DNA of 64,000 nucleotides. It comes from Diadema setosum (Eukaryota; Echinodermata; Echinoidea; Diadematoida; Diadematidae). Below are positions 36,317-48,870 of this stretch, piece by piece (the stretch's first letter is position 1; every line of letters starts with the position of its first letter). The stretch is from NCBI RefSeq assembly GCF_964275005.1, contig NC_092689.1, positions 11,939,479-12,003,478 on the forward strand, written 5' to 3'. Made by a program: the position numbers and the translations under genes. The notes below the pieces were generated by a model, which was given only the letters and a program-made list of their open reading frames with translations, made no database searches and was not told where the DNA came from.

Positions 36317-37667
36317 GGCTATGGTCACAACCCCCCAAATCAGCCTGCTCGGCGACCGGTCGGCGAGTTTTTAGCTAAAACCGGTCGGAGAACGACCGGT
36401 GACCGACCAGTGACCGACCAGGCGCCGCTGATTTTTAGGGCATCGGTCGGTCGCCGCTGAAGTTTTAACGCGGAGTTAAAATTTCAGCGGCGACCGACCA
36501 GTTTTCACTCGCTGCCCAAAATACGCTCGGTGTCCGAGCAGGAACCGCCCAGGTACTGACCTAATCGAGCGGTCGCTGCCGAGCGATTTAGGGAACAAAA
36601 ATAATAGAGACAAAAATGACAAGAGCACAGAAGAAAACCAAGAGAATAGATCGAGCGGTCGCCGTCGAGCGATTTGGGGACTAAAAATGTTAAGATAGAA
36701 ATGACAGAGGCACTTAAGGAAATCAGGGCCTAGATGGAGAAGATAATCTAGCGCAATGTGGAAGAAGCAGGGGGAGGGATAAGAGGCAAGGAAACCCCAC
36801 CAACATATCAGCATCTCAACATCTCGGCAACCAACATGAGGGACACTGAAGTCAGAGGCAACCACTTCGGGGCAAAAGAGATGAAAGCTAAAAGTTAGTG
36901 TCGATATGTTGACGTAGTAAAATATGGTTTGGTTACCTTATCATTCATTAAATGCCTATTGATCGAGGAAGAAATGAATAACAAGAGATGGGGAAAATTA
37001 AAATATGAAATCAAATAGGAATAGAAAATACTGTGAAATATAGAAACAAGAAAGATATTTTGGAAAATTCTAATCTATTCTAATCTTTGTTCCATCTTTG
37101 GTGTTCCTCCCTTTTGTTTTATTTCCTAATTTCTAGTTATCTGTGGTATCACATGGCGGAGATTTGTTAGTTGATAATTTAACTATTAGATGTTTTGCCT
37201 CAAGTTTTCTCTTAATTAATTAATTAATTAATTAATCAATTAACACATCACAAATCACATAGGAACATTGATAAACACAGGTAGCTCGTGAGAAATTTCC
37301 GGCAGAGACCGGCGGGTGGCCGCCGGTACGCCTGCGGGTCACCGGTAGATGACCTATCGATCACCCGTCGGTCGCTGAGTAATTTCGTAAAAATCGGCCG
37401 GTGGCCGGTGGGAGATCGTCCAGTTGCCGATGGGGCATCGCTCGGTGACTGCTCGGACTCTGCTCGTTGCAGATCCCCACATTTCGCCAAAATTTTACTG
37501 AAATCGATCGGTGACCGACGGGAAATCGACAGGGCGCTGCTCGGTCATCGCTAGGATTTTACAGCCTGCTCAGCATCTCCAAAAACTGCTGAGCGGTGTC
37601 AAAATTTCAGCAGCGACTGAGCAGGCTACAAATCGGTCGGTCGCCGCTCTGAGTTGTGACCGTAGCC
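36317..37667. mobile_element. PIF/Harbinger-like element, TTA target duplication
   Basis: A 1351-bp insertion with inverted ends GGCTA(T/C)GGTCACAAC, flanked by TTA at 36314-36316 and 37668-37670. Subterminal regions are rich in CGGTCGG/GACCGACC words in both orientations. The TWA duplication supports PIF/Harbinger. The ORFs at 36476-36865 and 37288-37554 arise from the repeated words and show no transposase motifs. It interrupts the LINE near its C-terminus (Y-E-Y | K-K-R-S-F). Confidence 0.75.
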
Positions 37668-37670
37668 TTA

Positions 37671-39021
37671 TATTCGTATTTCGGGTAAGGTACTGATAGA
37701 GTGCAATTCTTAGAGTATCGTGTTTTGTGATAATTAGCTGAATAAGAAGTGATTAGAGGATTTAGATAAGTAGGTACCAGATTACGACGGATTTTTAAGG
37801 TGAGTATGCAATATTGTAACTTGATTCTTTCTTCAACAGAGAGCCAGTTTAAAGTGGTGAGCAGAGAACACTGAGGAGTATAACAATCAACATTAAGTAT
37901 ACTAAGCGCGCATATTTATTCTGCATTCTTTGTAATTTTTGCACATTAGTCTTAGAACAACTACCCCATGCCGTACAACAATAATCAATATGTGGCAATA
38001 TAAAAGCAAAATATAAATCAATCAACATTTTTTGTGGTAACAGATTTTTTATACGACGGATGCATCATATTGCTCGAGATATCTTTCCGCGTACATGCAG
38101 TATATGATCATTCCACAATAATTGGGAATCTAATATAACTCCCAAATATTTAATAGTATCAATGGTTTCTAATACAATATCATTGTACATTATTACAGGT
38201 ACTTTATTTCTCAGTTTTCTTTTCGGACCAATAAACATTGCTTTAGTTTTCTCAGAATGCAATATCAAATCATTACATTCCAACCATCGTGTAATTGAAT
38301 CAAAATCATTTTGAAGAGTTTTTTTGAATTTGTAAAAAATTGAGTCCATTAGTGAACACTGCAGTATCGTCCGCGTATAAGGACAATTTAGGAGCATTAA
38401 ATTTCAAACTGCAAATATCATTAATATACAAACAAAAAAACAGAGGACCAAGGATGGACCCCTGGGGTACTCCCGATTTCATAACTACATAATCACTTGT
38501 ATATTCATTTACAGATACACACTGCAATCTTTCATGAAAATAACATTTCAACCAATCATACTCGACTTGAAATACCATAATATGTCATTTTTTCAAGAAT
38601 CTTACTATGGGGAATCACATCGAACGCTTTTTTCAATTCCAAAAATATTGCCCCTGTAAGATATCCCCTGTTCATATTTTCTAACAAAAAAAAAAAAAAC
38701 CAAACTATATCGGTTACGCACGTTGCGGTCGAATGTGACGGTCTAAATCCAGACTGTTGTGACGATAATAATTTATTTTCATCTAGATAAGAATACAACT
38801 GTTCATGTACTGCTGTTTCTAAGATTTTTGATAAAATGGGAAGTATCGATATTGGTCGAAAATTAGTGATGTCATATGTTCCACCTTTATGTACCGGTGT
38901 AATTCGAGCTTTTTAAAATTCTGCCGGAATTTGAGATGTTTGTAATGAGCGATTGAATATAAAAGTTATCTGTTCACAAATATGACCATATGCAGCTGAC
39001 AATTTCCAACAGTTTTGGGTG
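37671..39021 (-). pseudogene. LINE ORF2 reverse transcriptase segment
   Basis: Minus-strand RT blocks in order: P-V-H-K-G-G-T then N-F-R-P-I-S near 38870-38920, Q-Q-S-G-F-R near 38740, the A-F-D-equivalent K-K-A-F-D-V-I near 38630, G-V-P-Q-G-S-I-L-G-P-L-F near 38455-38490, catalytic Y-A-D-D near 38370, and K-Y-L-G-V-I-L-D near 38130. It is broken by a stop near 38910 and by frameshifts near 38345, 38580 and 38060. Confidence 0.85.
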
Positions 39022-40460
39022 GTGGCGCGTCGCGTTAATGGGAACACCACCCTTCGTCCAAAGCCCCCCCCCCCCCGGTTTTGCCGAAAGGGTGCGTTGG
39101 GAGCGTTGGGTCGCGTCGCGTTGACTGGAACCCCACCCTTCGTCCAAAGCCCCCCCCCCCCCCCGGTTTTGCCGAAAGGGTGCGTTGGTACTTTTTCTCA
39201 TGTAATATTAAAAGACGACTTCTGAATTTATATTTAACCTTCAAACAACCATTTTAAAGAGGCTATCGTCCGGATCGGTTTACACTCTATTACCACCTGG
39301 TCTACAGCCAGTTGGTCTAATAACCAGTTGGTCTAGTCATCATTTCGTCCAATTACTGTTTGGTCTAATTGTTATTTGGTTTAATTACTATTTGGTCTAC
39401 ATTCAATTCGTCTAATAATAGCCATTTGGTCTATTTTTGGTCTATTATGAGTTGGTCTAATTCCATTTCGTATAATCATCAAATTGTCTAAAATGAAACC
39501 AAATTTGTCCTATATAAATTTGGTGTACACATCAATAAAAAGGCCCCCCCCCCCCCCAAAAAAAAAAAAAAAATAGCCCAGTTGGTCATATAGACGAAAC
39601 GATGATTGGACCAACTGGTACCTGATTAGACCAGGAGGCTGGCTATAAGACCAAATGACAATAAGATTAATGGTTATTAGACTAAATGGGTGTAGACTAA
39701 GTGATGATAGACAGAGGCTAGACCAACTGGGCAATGGACCAAAATTAATGATGTATACACCAAATTTATATTGGAAAAAATAATTTGGTTTTATTTTAGA
39801 CAATTTGATGATTAGACGAAATGGAATTAGACCAACTCATAATAGACCAAATCGGTATTTGATGATACAAATTGGTGTTAGACCAAAAATAGACCAAATG
39901 GCTATTATTAGACGAATTGACTGTGGACCAAATAGTAATTAAACTAAATAACAATTAGACCAAACAGTAATTGGACGAAATGATGACTAGACCAACTGGT
40001 TATTAGACCAACTGATATTAAACAGTCTATTAGACCAACTGGCTGTAGACCAAGTGGTAATAGAGTGTAAACCGATAATAATGATAATAATAATACTAAG
40101 AATAATAATACAATACATTTGTAATGCGCTTAATACAAAATGGAATTAGACCAACTTTCGTCTCTTCCCTGTGCGCTTAGAAACCGATCCGGACGATAGC
40201 CTCTTTGAAATGGTTGTTTGACGGTTAAATATGAATTCAAAACTCGTCTTTTAATATTACATGAGAAAAAGTACCAACGCACCCTTTCGGCAAAACCGGG
40301 GGGGGCTTTGCACGAAGGGTGGGGTTCTAGTCAACGCAACGCGACCCAACGCTCCCAACGCACCCTTTCGGCAAAACCGGGGGGGGGGGGCTTTGGACGA
40401 AGGGTGGTGTTCCCATTAACGCGACGCGCCACCACCCAACCCACCCTTTCGGCACAAGCC
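39022..40460. mobile_element. Foldback (FB-like) element with modular arms
   Basis: A 1.44-kb giant palindrome flanked by a 10-bp direct repeat GTTTTGGGTG (39012-39021 and 40461-40470). The outer arms contain two tandem units of about 80-90 bp ('gttttgccgaaagggtgcgt' plus a poly-C tract). The inner arms are arrays of 'ttggtctaat' on the left and 'attagaccaa' on the right. A poly-C/poly-A loop lies near 39543-39573. A 9-10-bp duplication is typical of Mutator/foldback elements. It interrupts the LINE between H-P-K and L-L-E-I. No coding was found; ORFs are mirror shadows. Confidence 0.8.
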
Positions 40461-40479
40461 GTTTTGGGTGTAGGCCATC

Positions 40480-41725
40480 TGTCACAGAATTTGCCCGATT
40501 TCCATCCTTTTATATGGAAATAAACGGAACAAAGAAATTTTCATAACCTCTGAGAACTGTTGGCAGGCTGTAACTCATACAAGACGAAACGGAGGAGACA
40601 ATGTGCATTCAGTTAACTCAAATATTTTAATTGTCTATAACTGACTATTGGTTTTACAGCAAATTATAAAAAGGAAAAAACGAACATAAATTATTCCTGC
40701 TCAGTGGCTTTCTGGCTCTTAGGACTTAAATTATTTTTAACTCAAATTGGATTAATTTCACCTCGAATGGCTGTCACGGGTGTACGTTGCGTGACGATGG
40801 CTTATGACGACGATGTATGACGATGAAAATGCAGGTCGATGACGATGTCGGTCGACGACGGGGCCCCGTTACGCTGGTGCTGGTATGGACTGTCGCGTGG
40901 TCTGTCGTAGCAACTCTTCGCGATTCCCGTTCGCGTGGTCGCTCTCCCGACGGACGTCTTCGCGATGTCTCCTCAGCATCCAGGAATGAAGTTCAGTCGA
41001 CAGTCTATGCTCCCTTACTGCCTCGGAGCTGGTCGACAGTTGACGCCTTTTATGTGCCTGCCTCTTGCAGTACCAGTGGGTCCTTGACCCTTCGGGAAAC
41101 CCGGAAACCCTTCAAATATTAAAATAATCACATTACTTCAAGCCAGAGCACTGAAGCACATTCATATCACATTCACATCCTGACTGACGTTCAAATTACC
41201 TCATTATACAAATGTATTCAGGCTCATATAACCATAAATAACTACCATTATATATTCTATATCACATATTAATTGAAGCATTTAACAATAACCACTATAT
41301 CTATACATCACATATTAACTGAAACCTTTATCACAATCCACTCTCAATTCGGATATCCATTACACAAACGAATTATGCCAATTAAATACATAAACATTTC
41401 AGAATTAATGCACTTACCACTATCTGTGGGTATCTCTAGTTAATACTGACTGGGGTGGCGGCCCCTGTCACCGTTACCGAGTGGCCATTTACAGCGTGTC
41501 ACGGAGACAGCACCACAGCGTGATGTCCCCTTCACGGCCTGATGTCATCATACTGCCGCTCCTTGCCACACATAGCACTATCGTGCCTCTACCGAGAGCG
41601 GTCTGGAATGTCTTCTATTGAAATGCTAAACAGTTTGCATCAATTTACGTGCTTAAGTGCTTATTTACAAATTCCATGCAAATTGACCTCAGTGGAGGAG
41701 AGCGTCTGTCACTCCACTCGTGACA
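40480..41725. mobile_element. Solo LTR, 1246 bp
   Basis: Begins TGTCACAG and ends CGTGACA, with a perfect 5-bp duplication CCATC on each side (40475-40479 and 41726-41730). TG...CA ends with short inverted TGTCAC/GTGACA and 5-bp duplication are characteristic of Gypsy/BEL-type LTRs. No internal retroviral-type coding is present. The ORF at 40817-41122 has no recognisable domain. Confidence 0.7.
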
Positions 41726-43380
41726 CCATCAATACCCATAGCTTTTTTGCAATTAATATCAAGCAGTTCGTTTTTTACAAATTCAACAGATATTTCTTTG
41801 AGTTGGAACTCTGTGCTTACTTGAGCCAAAGTTTCCATAGTGTTGACACTTGGATCTGGGGACATAGTGTTATTTTTAAATCTTTCACACACGTCATTAA
41901 AAGCTTCATTAAGAATATTCACTATCGTACTGCCATCATTAACTAATTCATCATTTACAAGGAGCTTGAGCTCTGCTTCACTTCTTTTATTTGGCAAGAG
42001 ATTCCGTAAAATCTTCCAATTTCTATGAACATCATTGCTGCACGATGAAAATGCTTCTTTATAATGACCTTGTTTTAAATGTTTATTCAAATTATTAGCT
42101 CTATTTCGATAAAACTTAAATTTTTGCCAGTCAGATTCGGAATCAGTTTTTCTGAACTTTTTGTCTGTAAAAATCACGTTCACGGGCCAGCTTTATATAT
42201 TCTTCTGTTATCCAAGGGACTCCTCTTTGTTTTCTTCTAACTGAAATAATCGGAGCATGTTTATTGCTCAATGAGCTAAACATAAATTTAAACATATCAC
42301 ATAATTCTTGAACGGATTTTTCTTCTGAGTAAAAGGAGCTCCAGTCCAGGTCATTTAAATCTTTTTTAAACATCTCTTCATCAAAGAAACGAAACGATCT
42401 GATTTTGCTGATCTTTGGTGAAAAAGGACGGCTTTTACCTTGAATAACTGAAAAAAAAATCAAAGAGTGATCACTGAAGCCAATACACTGTACGCCTGAC
42501 TTAACGATTTTCATTGAGTGCGAAGTAAGTATTAAGTCTATCACAGACTTACTACGAGGTGTTACTCTGGTTGGATCTTCGATGATTTTTCTTATTTGTG
42601 TAGTGGCACAAAACTCTAAAATATTCTTTATAAATTTTTTTCGTACTCATATCACAATTGAAATCTCCCAATATCATGACGTTATTTGACAAGGATAATA
42701 CCTTGTCAACTGACTCTTCGAGAGCGGCAAAAAATGACTTGTGTGCATCGGGCTTTCTGTAAAGAATACTGATATATAATGAACTGCTATTTTCACGCTT
42801 TATTTCCAACCATAATATTTCACTCTCGCTTCGTTCTAAGTCATTTCTTCGTACATATGAAAATTTGCTGCTGACATAACACCCAACTCCTCCACCATGA
42901 CCATTTTTATCCAGTCTCTCAAAATTGAATCCATCCATTGAGATCATGTCGTTTGTAATATCATCATGTAACCAAGCCTCGGAGATACCAAAATATCATA
43001 AGGTTTTTCTAACAAGAATCATTTCAGATTCATCATCTTATTTTTCAAACTCCTTATATTCAAATGAGCAATTTTAATACCCTTTATATTCGGGAAATCA
43101 GAAGTACAATATAATTCTCTGTCCGAGTTTATTTGAGTATCCTTTGAAAGGAAGAAAGTAGACGAATCAAAGTGATCGAGACTGTCAAATTCTTCATCCC
43201 AAAAGGGTAAGTACTGTAAAGTACATTTTGGGCATTTGGTCATATTTTTTTACGAGTAACATGTCCGCAAGAGATATGAATCCATTGATTACAATTAGTA
43301 CAACATAATGCTTTCTTGTTTTTGCTCACATTTCTTGAGCAGCAAGAACAAGCGTATGAAGCCATTATAGAAGGAAGTGT
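41726..43380 (-). pseudogene. LINE ORF2 N-terminal half: PHD finger, endonuclease, linker
   Basis: Minus-strand peptides: a PHD-like finger near 43270-43375 (C-S-C-C...C-T-N-C-N-Q-W-I-H-I-S-C), then an endonuclease start I-A-H-L-N-I-R-S-L-K-N-K near 43030-43070. Next come G-G-V-G-C-Y-V and L-G-D-F-N-C-D near 42680-42900, and S-D-H-S-L near 42470. Finally the linker W-I-T-E-E-Y-I leads to K-A-M-G-I-D-G, where the RT would start. Frameshifts near 42600, 42180 and 42950-43020 break it. Confidence 0.8.
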
Positions 43381-43439
43381 TAATGCACAATCATAGTAAT
43401 AATTGCATAACGTGGGGGAAAAGGGCACAGGTACTAACG

Positions 43440-44234
43440 TAGTGTCCGTAGGTCATTGTGATCACGGATCCCTCGTGTGATCGTCTTCCCTCCGAAGGCA
43501 CCAACGAGCGCAACAACGCGGCCATCAGAGGTCCATGCTGTGGGGACTTTATCGTGGGCCTTATCGGTGAGTAGTTGCTTGTTTCTCTTTGTTAGGTCTT
43601 CGTAGATAGCGATTCCATCAGTTTCCGTCTCTCGGTGAGTACTGTTTTCTTTGTTTGGTAGGATACGAACTTCACTTTTATGAGTCTATGATTTTTGTTG
43701 CTGTGACTCGTGCATTTGTACTCTGTTTTGTCTCCGTTCCCTCTGATTTGTTTCGTACATCCTTCGTTCCGACTCGATGACTTCGATCTATCTCAGATTT
43801 CTGTAGGTCTATCCCAAGTTTCTCTTTCGCGATGTGACAAATGATCTCTGAAGTGTTCTCTCCCCTTGACTCCGGTATACCGAAGAAGCGCACGCAGTTT
43901 CTTCGTGAATATTGTTCGAGGTCATTACATGTCTGTTGTAGATGGATGATCTCCTCATTCTTTCTCTCTAGCTTGACGACAGGGCAGCAACCTCTTTCAA
44001 TGAAATTTCCGCTGACTTTTCAAGATCCATGATGCGGCTTCCCTGTCGTTCGATTGTCTCGTGTAATGAGGCAAGTTCACTCCTGATAGCTTCTTTCACT
44101 ACGTCCTGAATGGACGTAAGGAATGCTTTGTTCGTGCTCAGCTTTGTAGCCACCAAGTCGACCGAAGCCTCGTTAATGGTTAATGGCGCCTTCTCCCTTG
44201 TAGTCGGCGCCATTTTGGTAGAAATGACGTACAC
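43440..44234 (-). pseudogene. LINE ORF1 (L1-ORF1p-like RNA-binding protein)
   Basis: Minus strand. The N-terminal part has a coiled-coil-like helix (L-H-E-T-I-E-R-Q-G-S-R-I-M-D-L-E). After a frameshift near 43965 comes the L1 ORF1p-type core V-R-F-F-G-I-P-E-S-R-G-E-N and D-R-S-H-R-V-G near 43770-43890. The C-terminal domain with Y-E-D-L-T-K-R-N-K-Q-L-L follows near 43570-43610. ORF1 proteins of this sort bind the element's RNA. Confidence 0.7.
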
Positions 44235-44345
44235 ACGAACAAAATGTCATGAAAGTTTAGATGGAACTAATGGCGTTCAAAGATCATATCAGGCGTTGCA
44301 CAGGGCCACTCGAGACACATACTTAACATGCTTAAGGTCATCTCA

Positions 44346-45645
44346 GAGCATAGTATGATGCTCTAATGTCCGCATACACGGAACCAAATATGCCTTCTAG
44401 CAATAAGTATAGTTAGTATATTGTTTTACTGGGATAGTGGAAGATTGCTAGATTTCGATATTTTGTGTATAGAGGGCAACGAGTTTTCCAAACAAGAGCA
44501 AGACAGCAGTTTGTTTTCCTGCAGCTCGAGTGAAATGAAAGTTGAACTTCTGAGCTATTTCCAAAAAAAAAAAAAAAAAATGTCATATCACGGTATGAAG
44601 ACAAACTTACGCCTTGAAAGTGTACGTGGGACTGGGGCGTCCAAGAATGTATCAGCGGGTGTCCAGAGCCACTCAGAACACACCCTTCTTGTCATAAAAA
44701 AAAAAACACACACACTGTAAAGTTCCAATGTTCCCAGAATAGAATCCATTTTAGTCTTCTACAGTCATCGTTAGTTTATATCACTATTTCACAGTGACAG
44801 ATGTGAGCTTTTCCTGAATTTTCCTGATCTTTTCTGAATGGGCTGTAGTATATTCGGATTTGGATTCGGAATATGTCTGTAATAAATTTGTAATAAAACA
44901 CAACTATATGATTTTTGTGACCTACAGCAGGGGCCGTGGAACGTTTTTCAGTTTGGGGTGGGGGGGAGGTGGGACGGGAGGGGGTGTCAAGGTCAACCCC
45001 CGCTTAGACGCACCGGCGTAGCCAGGATATGATGGGGGGAGGCGTTTACAATGCGAGGGAGTGAAGCGACCGAGCCCGAGCGAGCGGAGCGAGCGAGAGG
45101 GGGAGGGGGGTATCCCCCTCCCACGGTGAGAACTTTTTGCATTTTGATGTTGTAAATGGTGCAATTACCACAAGGTCAAAGGTCACAGACAGGGGTCAAT
45201 GAACTGTTAGGTCCAATATTAAGTTTTTATGGCGGGTTTTTGATTATGGCTCATAACTTTTGATCCCTTTGTCCGTTTGTGACCAAACTTGGATGGCAGA
45301 TGTCCCTTGGGGAGGTGAAGGTCATCACAAGGTCAAAGGTCATAGGTGGATCAATGAACTTCTTGGAGTTAGAAAAATATTAATTTCTTGTACGCGAATG
45401 GGCGAGAAACAATTTTGGCACTTGCCTTGTTTCCTAAGTGACCGATGCATGCCAAAGAGCATTGATCAAACCTTGACTTTATGCAAAGAAAAATAAAGTA
45501 GAAATCAAACCAAAAAAAAGAGGTCAATTTCTGGGGGGGGGGGTGTCAGCGGGATTTATAAAGAGGAGAACACAACTCTCTGAACGAGAAAACTTGTTGT
45601 AAAATGTTATTTTGAAATATATCTGTGATGTCTCTTGTGTGCATT
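44346..45645. other. Non-coding flank with dispersed repeats
   Basis: No host gene recognised. Homology to unit A resumes at about 44885 and again at about 45450. In between is a purine/pyrimidine-biased repeat ('gcgagcgagaggggga') and a repeat carrying two AGGTCAAAGGTCA words (45173-45185 and 45330-45342). Confidence 0.5.
45173..45342 (+). promoter_or_regulatory. Two DR1-type nuclear-receptor half-site pairs in a repeat
   Basis: AGGTCAAAGGTCA occurs at 45173-45185 and 45330-45342, 157 bases apart. This is the exact DR1 consensus used by RXR/HNF4-type receptors. It lies inside what looks like a dispersed repeat, so activity is conjecture. Confidence 0.3.
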
Positions 45646-47514
45646 TAGTAGAGGCTACTATGTAATCCTGTGAGATTTTTGTGCCAAAACTGATTTTTTT
45701 TTTTTGGCTAACTTTGTCAATTTAAGGGTTCTGAATCCAAAAAATTTTGGTTCCATTTTTTTCGACTACGTCTTCAGCCGCCATTTCGAATTTTAAAATG
45801 GCCGCCATGGCAAACTGTATTTTTATCTATATCTCATTAAGTGAGCATTGTAGAAGCTTCAAATGTGCAAAAAGCATGGTTGTGATGTCAAACACTCCTG
45901 ATATATTATTTCCTGATATTGTGGATTGTTTTGATACAATTTATAGGCTGCCATCTTGAAATTCAAAATGGCCGCCATAGCGTTTTTACCCATATCTCAT
46001 GTTGCAATTATTGTAGGAGCATCAAATTGTCAGTAATGCACACGCTTGTGGTGTCAAACTTTCCAGTGCAGGTGTTTCCTATTGTGGATCATTAGATAGG
46101 CCACCATCTTGAAATTCAAGATGGTGGCCATAGAAAAACAGATTATGATACTGTGGTAAGCGCCTTAGATGAATTTGCCAAAATTGTCCTAGTTAGACCG
46201 GATTCATTTTCAGGTGACGCAGAACGCCGACAGTAATCTCTTAATTCAAAATGGCTGCCATAGATTCAGACTGTAAGGACGAGGTTCAAATGACGTCATC
46301 AAACCAACCTGAGGGGCAAGAACTGCGTGGGGGGGGGGGGGGGGAGGGGTCCCATGCCACTTCCCATAAGTGTGGGCAAACATGTAAGCGTTACATCCCA
46401 CGTCCCATAATAGCCAAACGGGTACCTGTATGTGGTTCGCGTGCATATGATTTGTTTTTGCCTCTCAGGCAAAACATTATTTGGTGTGGTGGAATCTCGA
46501 TGATAGCTGTATTTAATCCCAGTTTTTAAATATTTGTACAAAAGCAAGCATTGATACAATTAAAGATGATCTTCAAAAACTTGATGCCGTTTCGAGAGAA
46601 CAAAAACAAGGAAAAATCTCGCAATGGCAAGAAATACAATGGTCACCTACCAGGCATCTCAATCTTGACCAGAAAATGAAACAACTCATCAGCATGATCA
46701 GGGAGCTCATAATTGCTGGATGCATTTCTGGAATAAAACGGAATGAATAAGGAATACCAATGATTAGGTTTTTCCTGATTGCCCTTGTGTGGGTCATCCT
46801 CTATCATCAAGACTTCCAAGATGCTTACTGCTGTACCACCAATGATTCTAAAACTACAAAGGAGCAATAAAAGCTCAATTCTGTGACACTTTGGATGCAT
46901 CAGAATTCCTCAACAATTTAGAACACAATCACACAATGGTAATCTAAAAAATTGTCACTGCGTTGAAACTGATTAATGTGGTGTTTGGCAATTAGGTATC
47001 GAAAATATTCAAGGAGGATATTATAGAAAGAGATGAAAAGGGAAGTTTTCATGTTCTGTACCAAGAATTTGTATCTGAAAGAATTAAAAAAAAAAAACAT
47101 ATCTGTCTGGGATAATATGAGAAAGACCAGACATTTACATCTTGCAATTCAAATACACAGTGTAAGATTGGATCAAAAATCATTAAGCTTAAGAGGACCA
47201 CTAAATTCTTCTAACACTTCTACCGGTACAACAGTCTGATAGTCCTGTTATTACCCAGTCATTACTGGACGATACAACTATCGAAAGTTGTAAGTTCTAC
47301 TGTTCTAAGTAATTCCACAATCGCTCTCATCTCACAATTTTATGGTTTTCTCCTCACTCACAAAGGTTCATTTTTCATACGCCCATGCCTTGGAAACCAA
47401 CAAAACTGAGTCACATAATCAACCTGAAAGTTGAAATACTGATCAGTCAATTCTATCTGGCACAGAACGGGAAAAAACATGGTTCATCCAAGATGCCATG
47501 GGAACTGTCACCCG

Positions 47515-48243
47515 TCACAATGAGGAAGCAGATATCCTCATTACAATGCATGTATTAGACGCTACTTCAAGAGCAATAGGGAATTTCAGAGATATTGATG
47601 ATCATTATAGACACTGATATTTTCATTCTCCTAATGGAACTTTGCTTTATTTTTAATACTGCATCGCACGTTGTCTGTTCCATCACTGGAAAAGAAGATG
47701 ATAAAGTACAATTGACATTGTTGACAGATTATGTTCTGCAAATTCTTACGAAAAACAAAGGTCTGCTTGGTCACACCTTTCATGGCACAGGCTGAAGTTG
47801 AAAATTTGGTGATGTCTCAAAGAGCAGATGGATCAAGAATTTTCTTAGCCTTGAATCATGCAGAATGTGCAATGACACAGTCCATGCCTTCCAGAAGTTG
47901 GGCGTGAATGACTTCAACCTGGACAATCTCCCGCTTTGCTCTCGTAGAGTCTTGATACAACACATCCCAAGAGTAAACCTCGTAAACCTTCACAGCCTAA
48001 TTTGTGCCTCTTTTTACAGGAGAATATAATATGGTACATTTAAGTTATTTCCAGGGGATATACATAAACTGCGCAATTAAATGCTTTGAGCTTCCTACAC
48101 CAACGGAAGCCACAGAATTCATTATCATGTTCACATGGCAAGAAAGGCAAAAGTCCTTGTTTCTGGAAGAAATTAGAACCAATTCTCCCTCGTGTACAGC
48201 CCTATACAAGTGGTGTGACTTGAAAAACACATGGAAGGAATGA
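47515..48243 (+). pseudogene. Decayed element gene with EEAD / DTD motifs
   Basis: Plus-strand fragments read N-E-E-A-D-I-L-I-T-M-H-V-L-D-A (from about 47519). After a frameshift comes I-I-I-D-T-D-I-F-I-L-L (about 47600-47635), then a downstream frame with L-G-V-N-D-F-N-L-D. The pattern H/N-E-E-A-D ... D-T-D-V/I resembles a PIN/FEN-nuclease-like protein family common in repetitive elements of fish and invertebrates (recall, not a search). Multiple frameshifts and stops mean no product. It probably descends from the element's own gene. Confidence 0.4.
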
Positions 48244-48870
48244 GCCTAGAAGACATTAAGTAAGCAAATTTCAGATAGATTTTCTAGTACATGGCTAATA
48301 TTTAGTTACTGAAGCACTTTTGAAAGTCATTTGCTTTGCAACATAAGAATTACATGACTTCCCATTCACAAGTTTTACCCAAATGCAATGCTCTTAAAGG
48401 AATGTTTCCCATGGCAGCTATTTTGCATTTCAACATGGCAGTGTACCTGCAGGAAGCAGTTCCGCCTATGCAATAATAATACTATTTATTGAAGTGATTG
48501 ACTTACACATAGGTCCTACATCATCATGAAAGTGCTCCAGCATGCTTGAGTTTGCATTGTAAAGATCTTACAGCACCAAATGTGGGTCGAAATCCATCTT
48601 GAATTTCAAATGTGAACTTTCTGTATTATTTACAACATGAAACATGGGTCAAAATATACAGTCTGGTAAGGCGGCCATTTTTAATTTCAAGATGGCCACC
48701 TATAATATCAAAATGGACGATAATTTCAGAAAAAAAAAAGATGTTTCAGAAAGTCCGATAGTATACGCATGCTATTTGCCTCAAGCTAGAACCTTACACA
48801 ATGCATACGATATGAGATATAGGCCCAATTACATTTGCTATGGTGGCCATTTTGAATTTCAAGATGGCCA

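Larger units (their letters stand above)
35851..44345 (-). mobile_element. CR1/Jockey-like LINE split by three nested insertions
   Basis: One minus-strand non-LTR element. The 5' part (44240 to 41726) has ORF1, then ORF2 with a PHD-like finger, endonuclease and linker. The RT (39021 to 37671) and the 3' end (36313 to 35851) follow, with an (ATAA)n tail at 35851-35874. The pieces are separated by a solo LTR (40480-41725), a foldback element (39022-40460) and a Harbinger-like element (36317-37667). Across the first two insertions the protein reads G-I-D-G-L-H-P-K then L-L-E-I-V-S, showing a single original element of roughly 4.4 kb. The 5' limit is approximate. Frame breaks and stops show it is inactive. 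Confidence 0.8.

Noticed and set aside
36476..36865. 129-residue minus-strand ORF
   Set aside because: Lies in the Harbinger-like non-autonomous element and shows no transposase or Myb-like motif.
40817..41122. 101-residue ORF
   Set aside because: Falls inside the solo LTR; composition reflects GC-rich LTR sequence, not a known domain.
40772..41725. Shorter 954-bp LTR starting at TGTCACGG
   Set aside because: Its flanks do not match, whereas the start at 40480 gives a perfect CCATC duplication.
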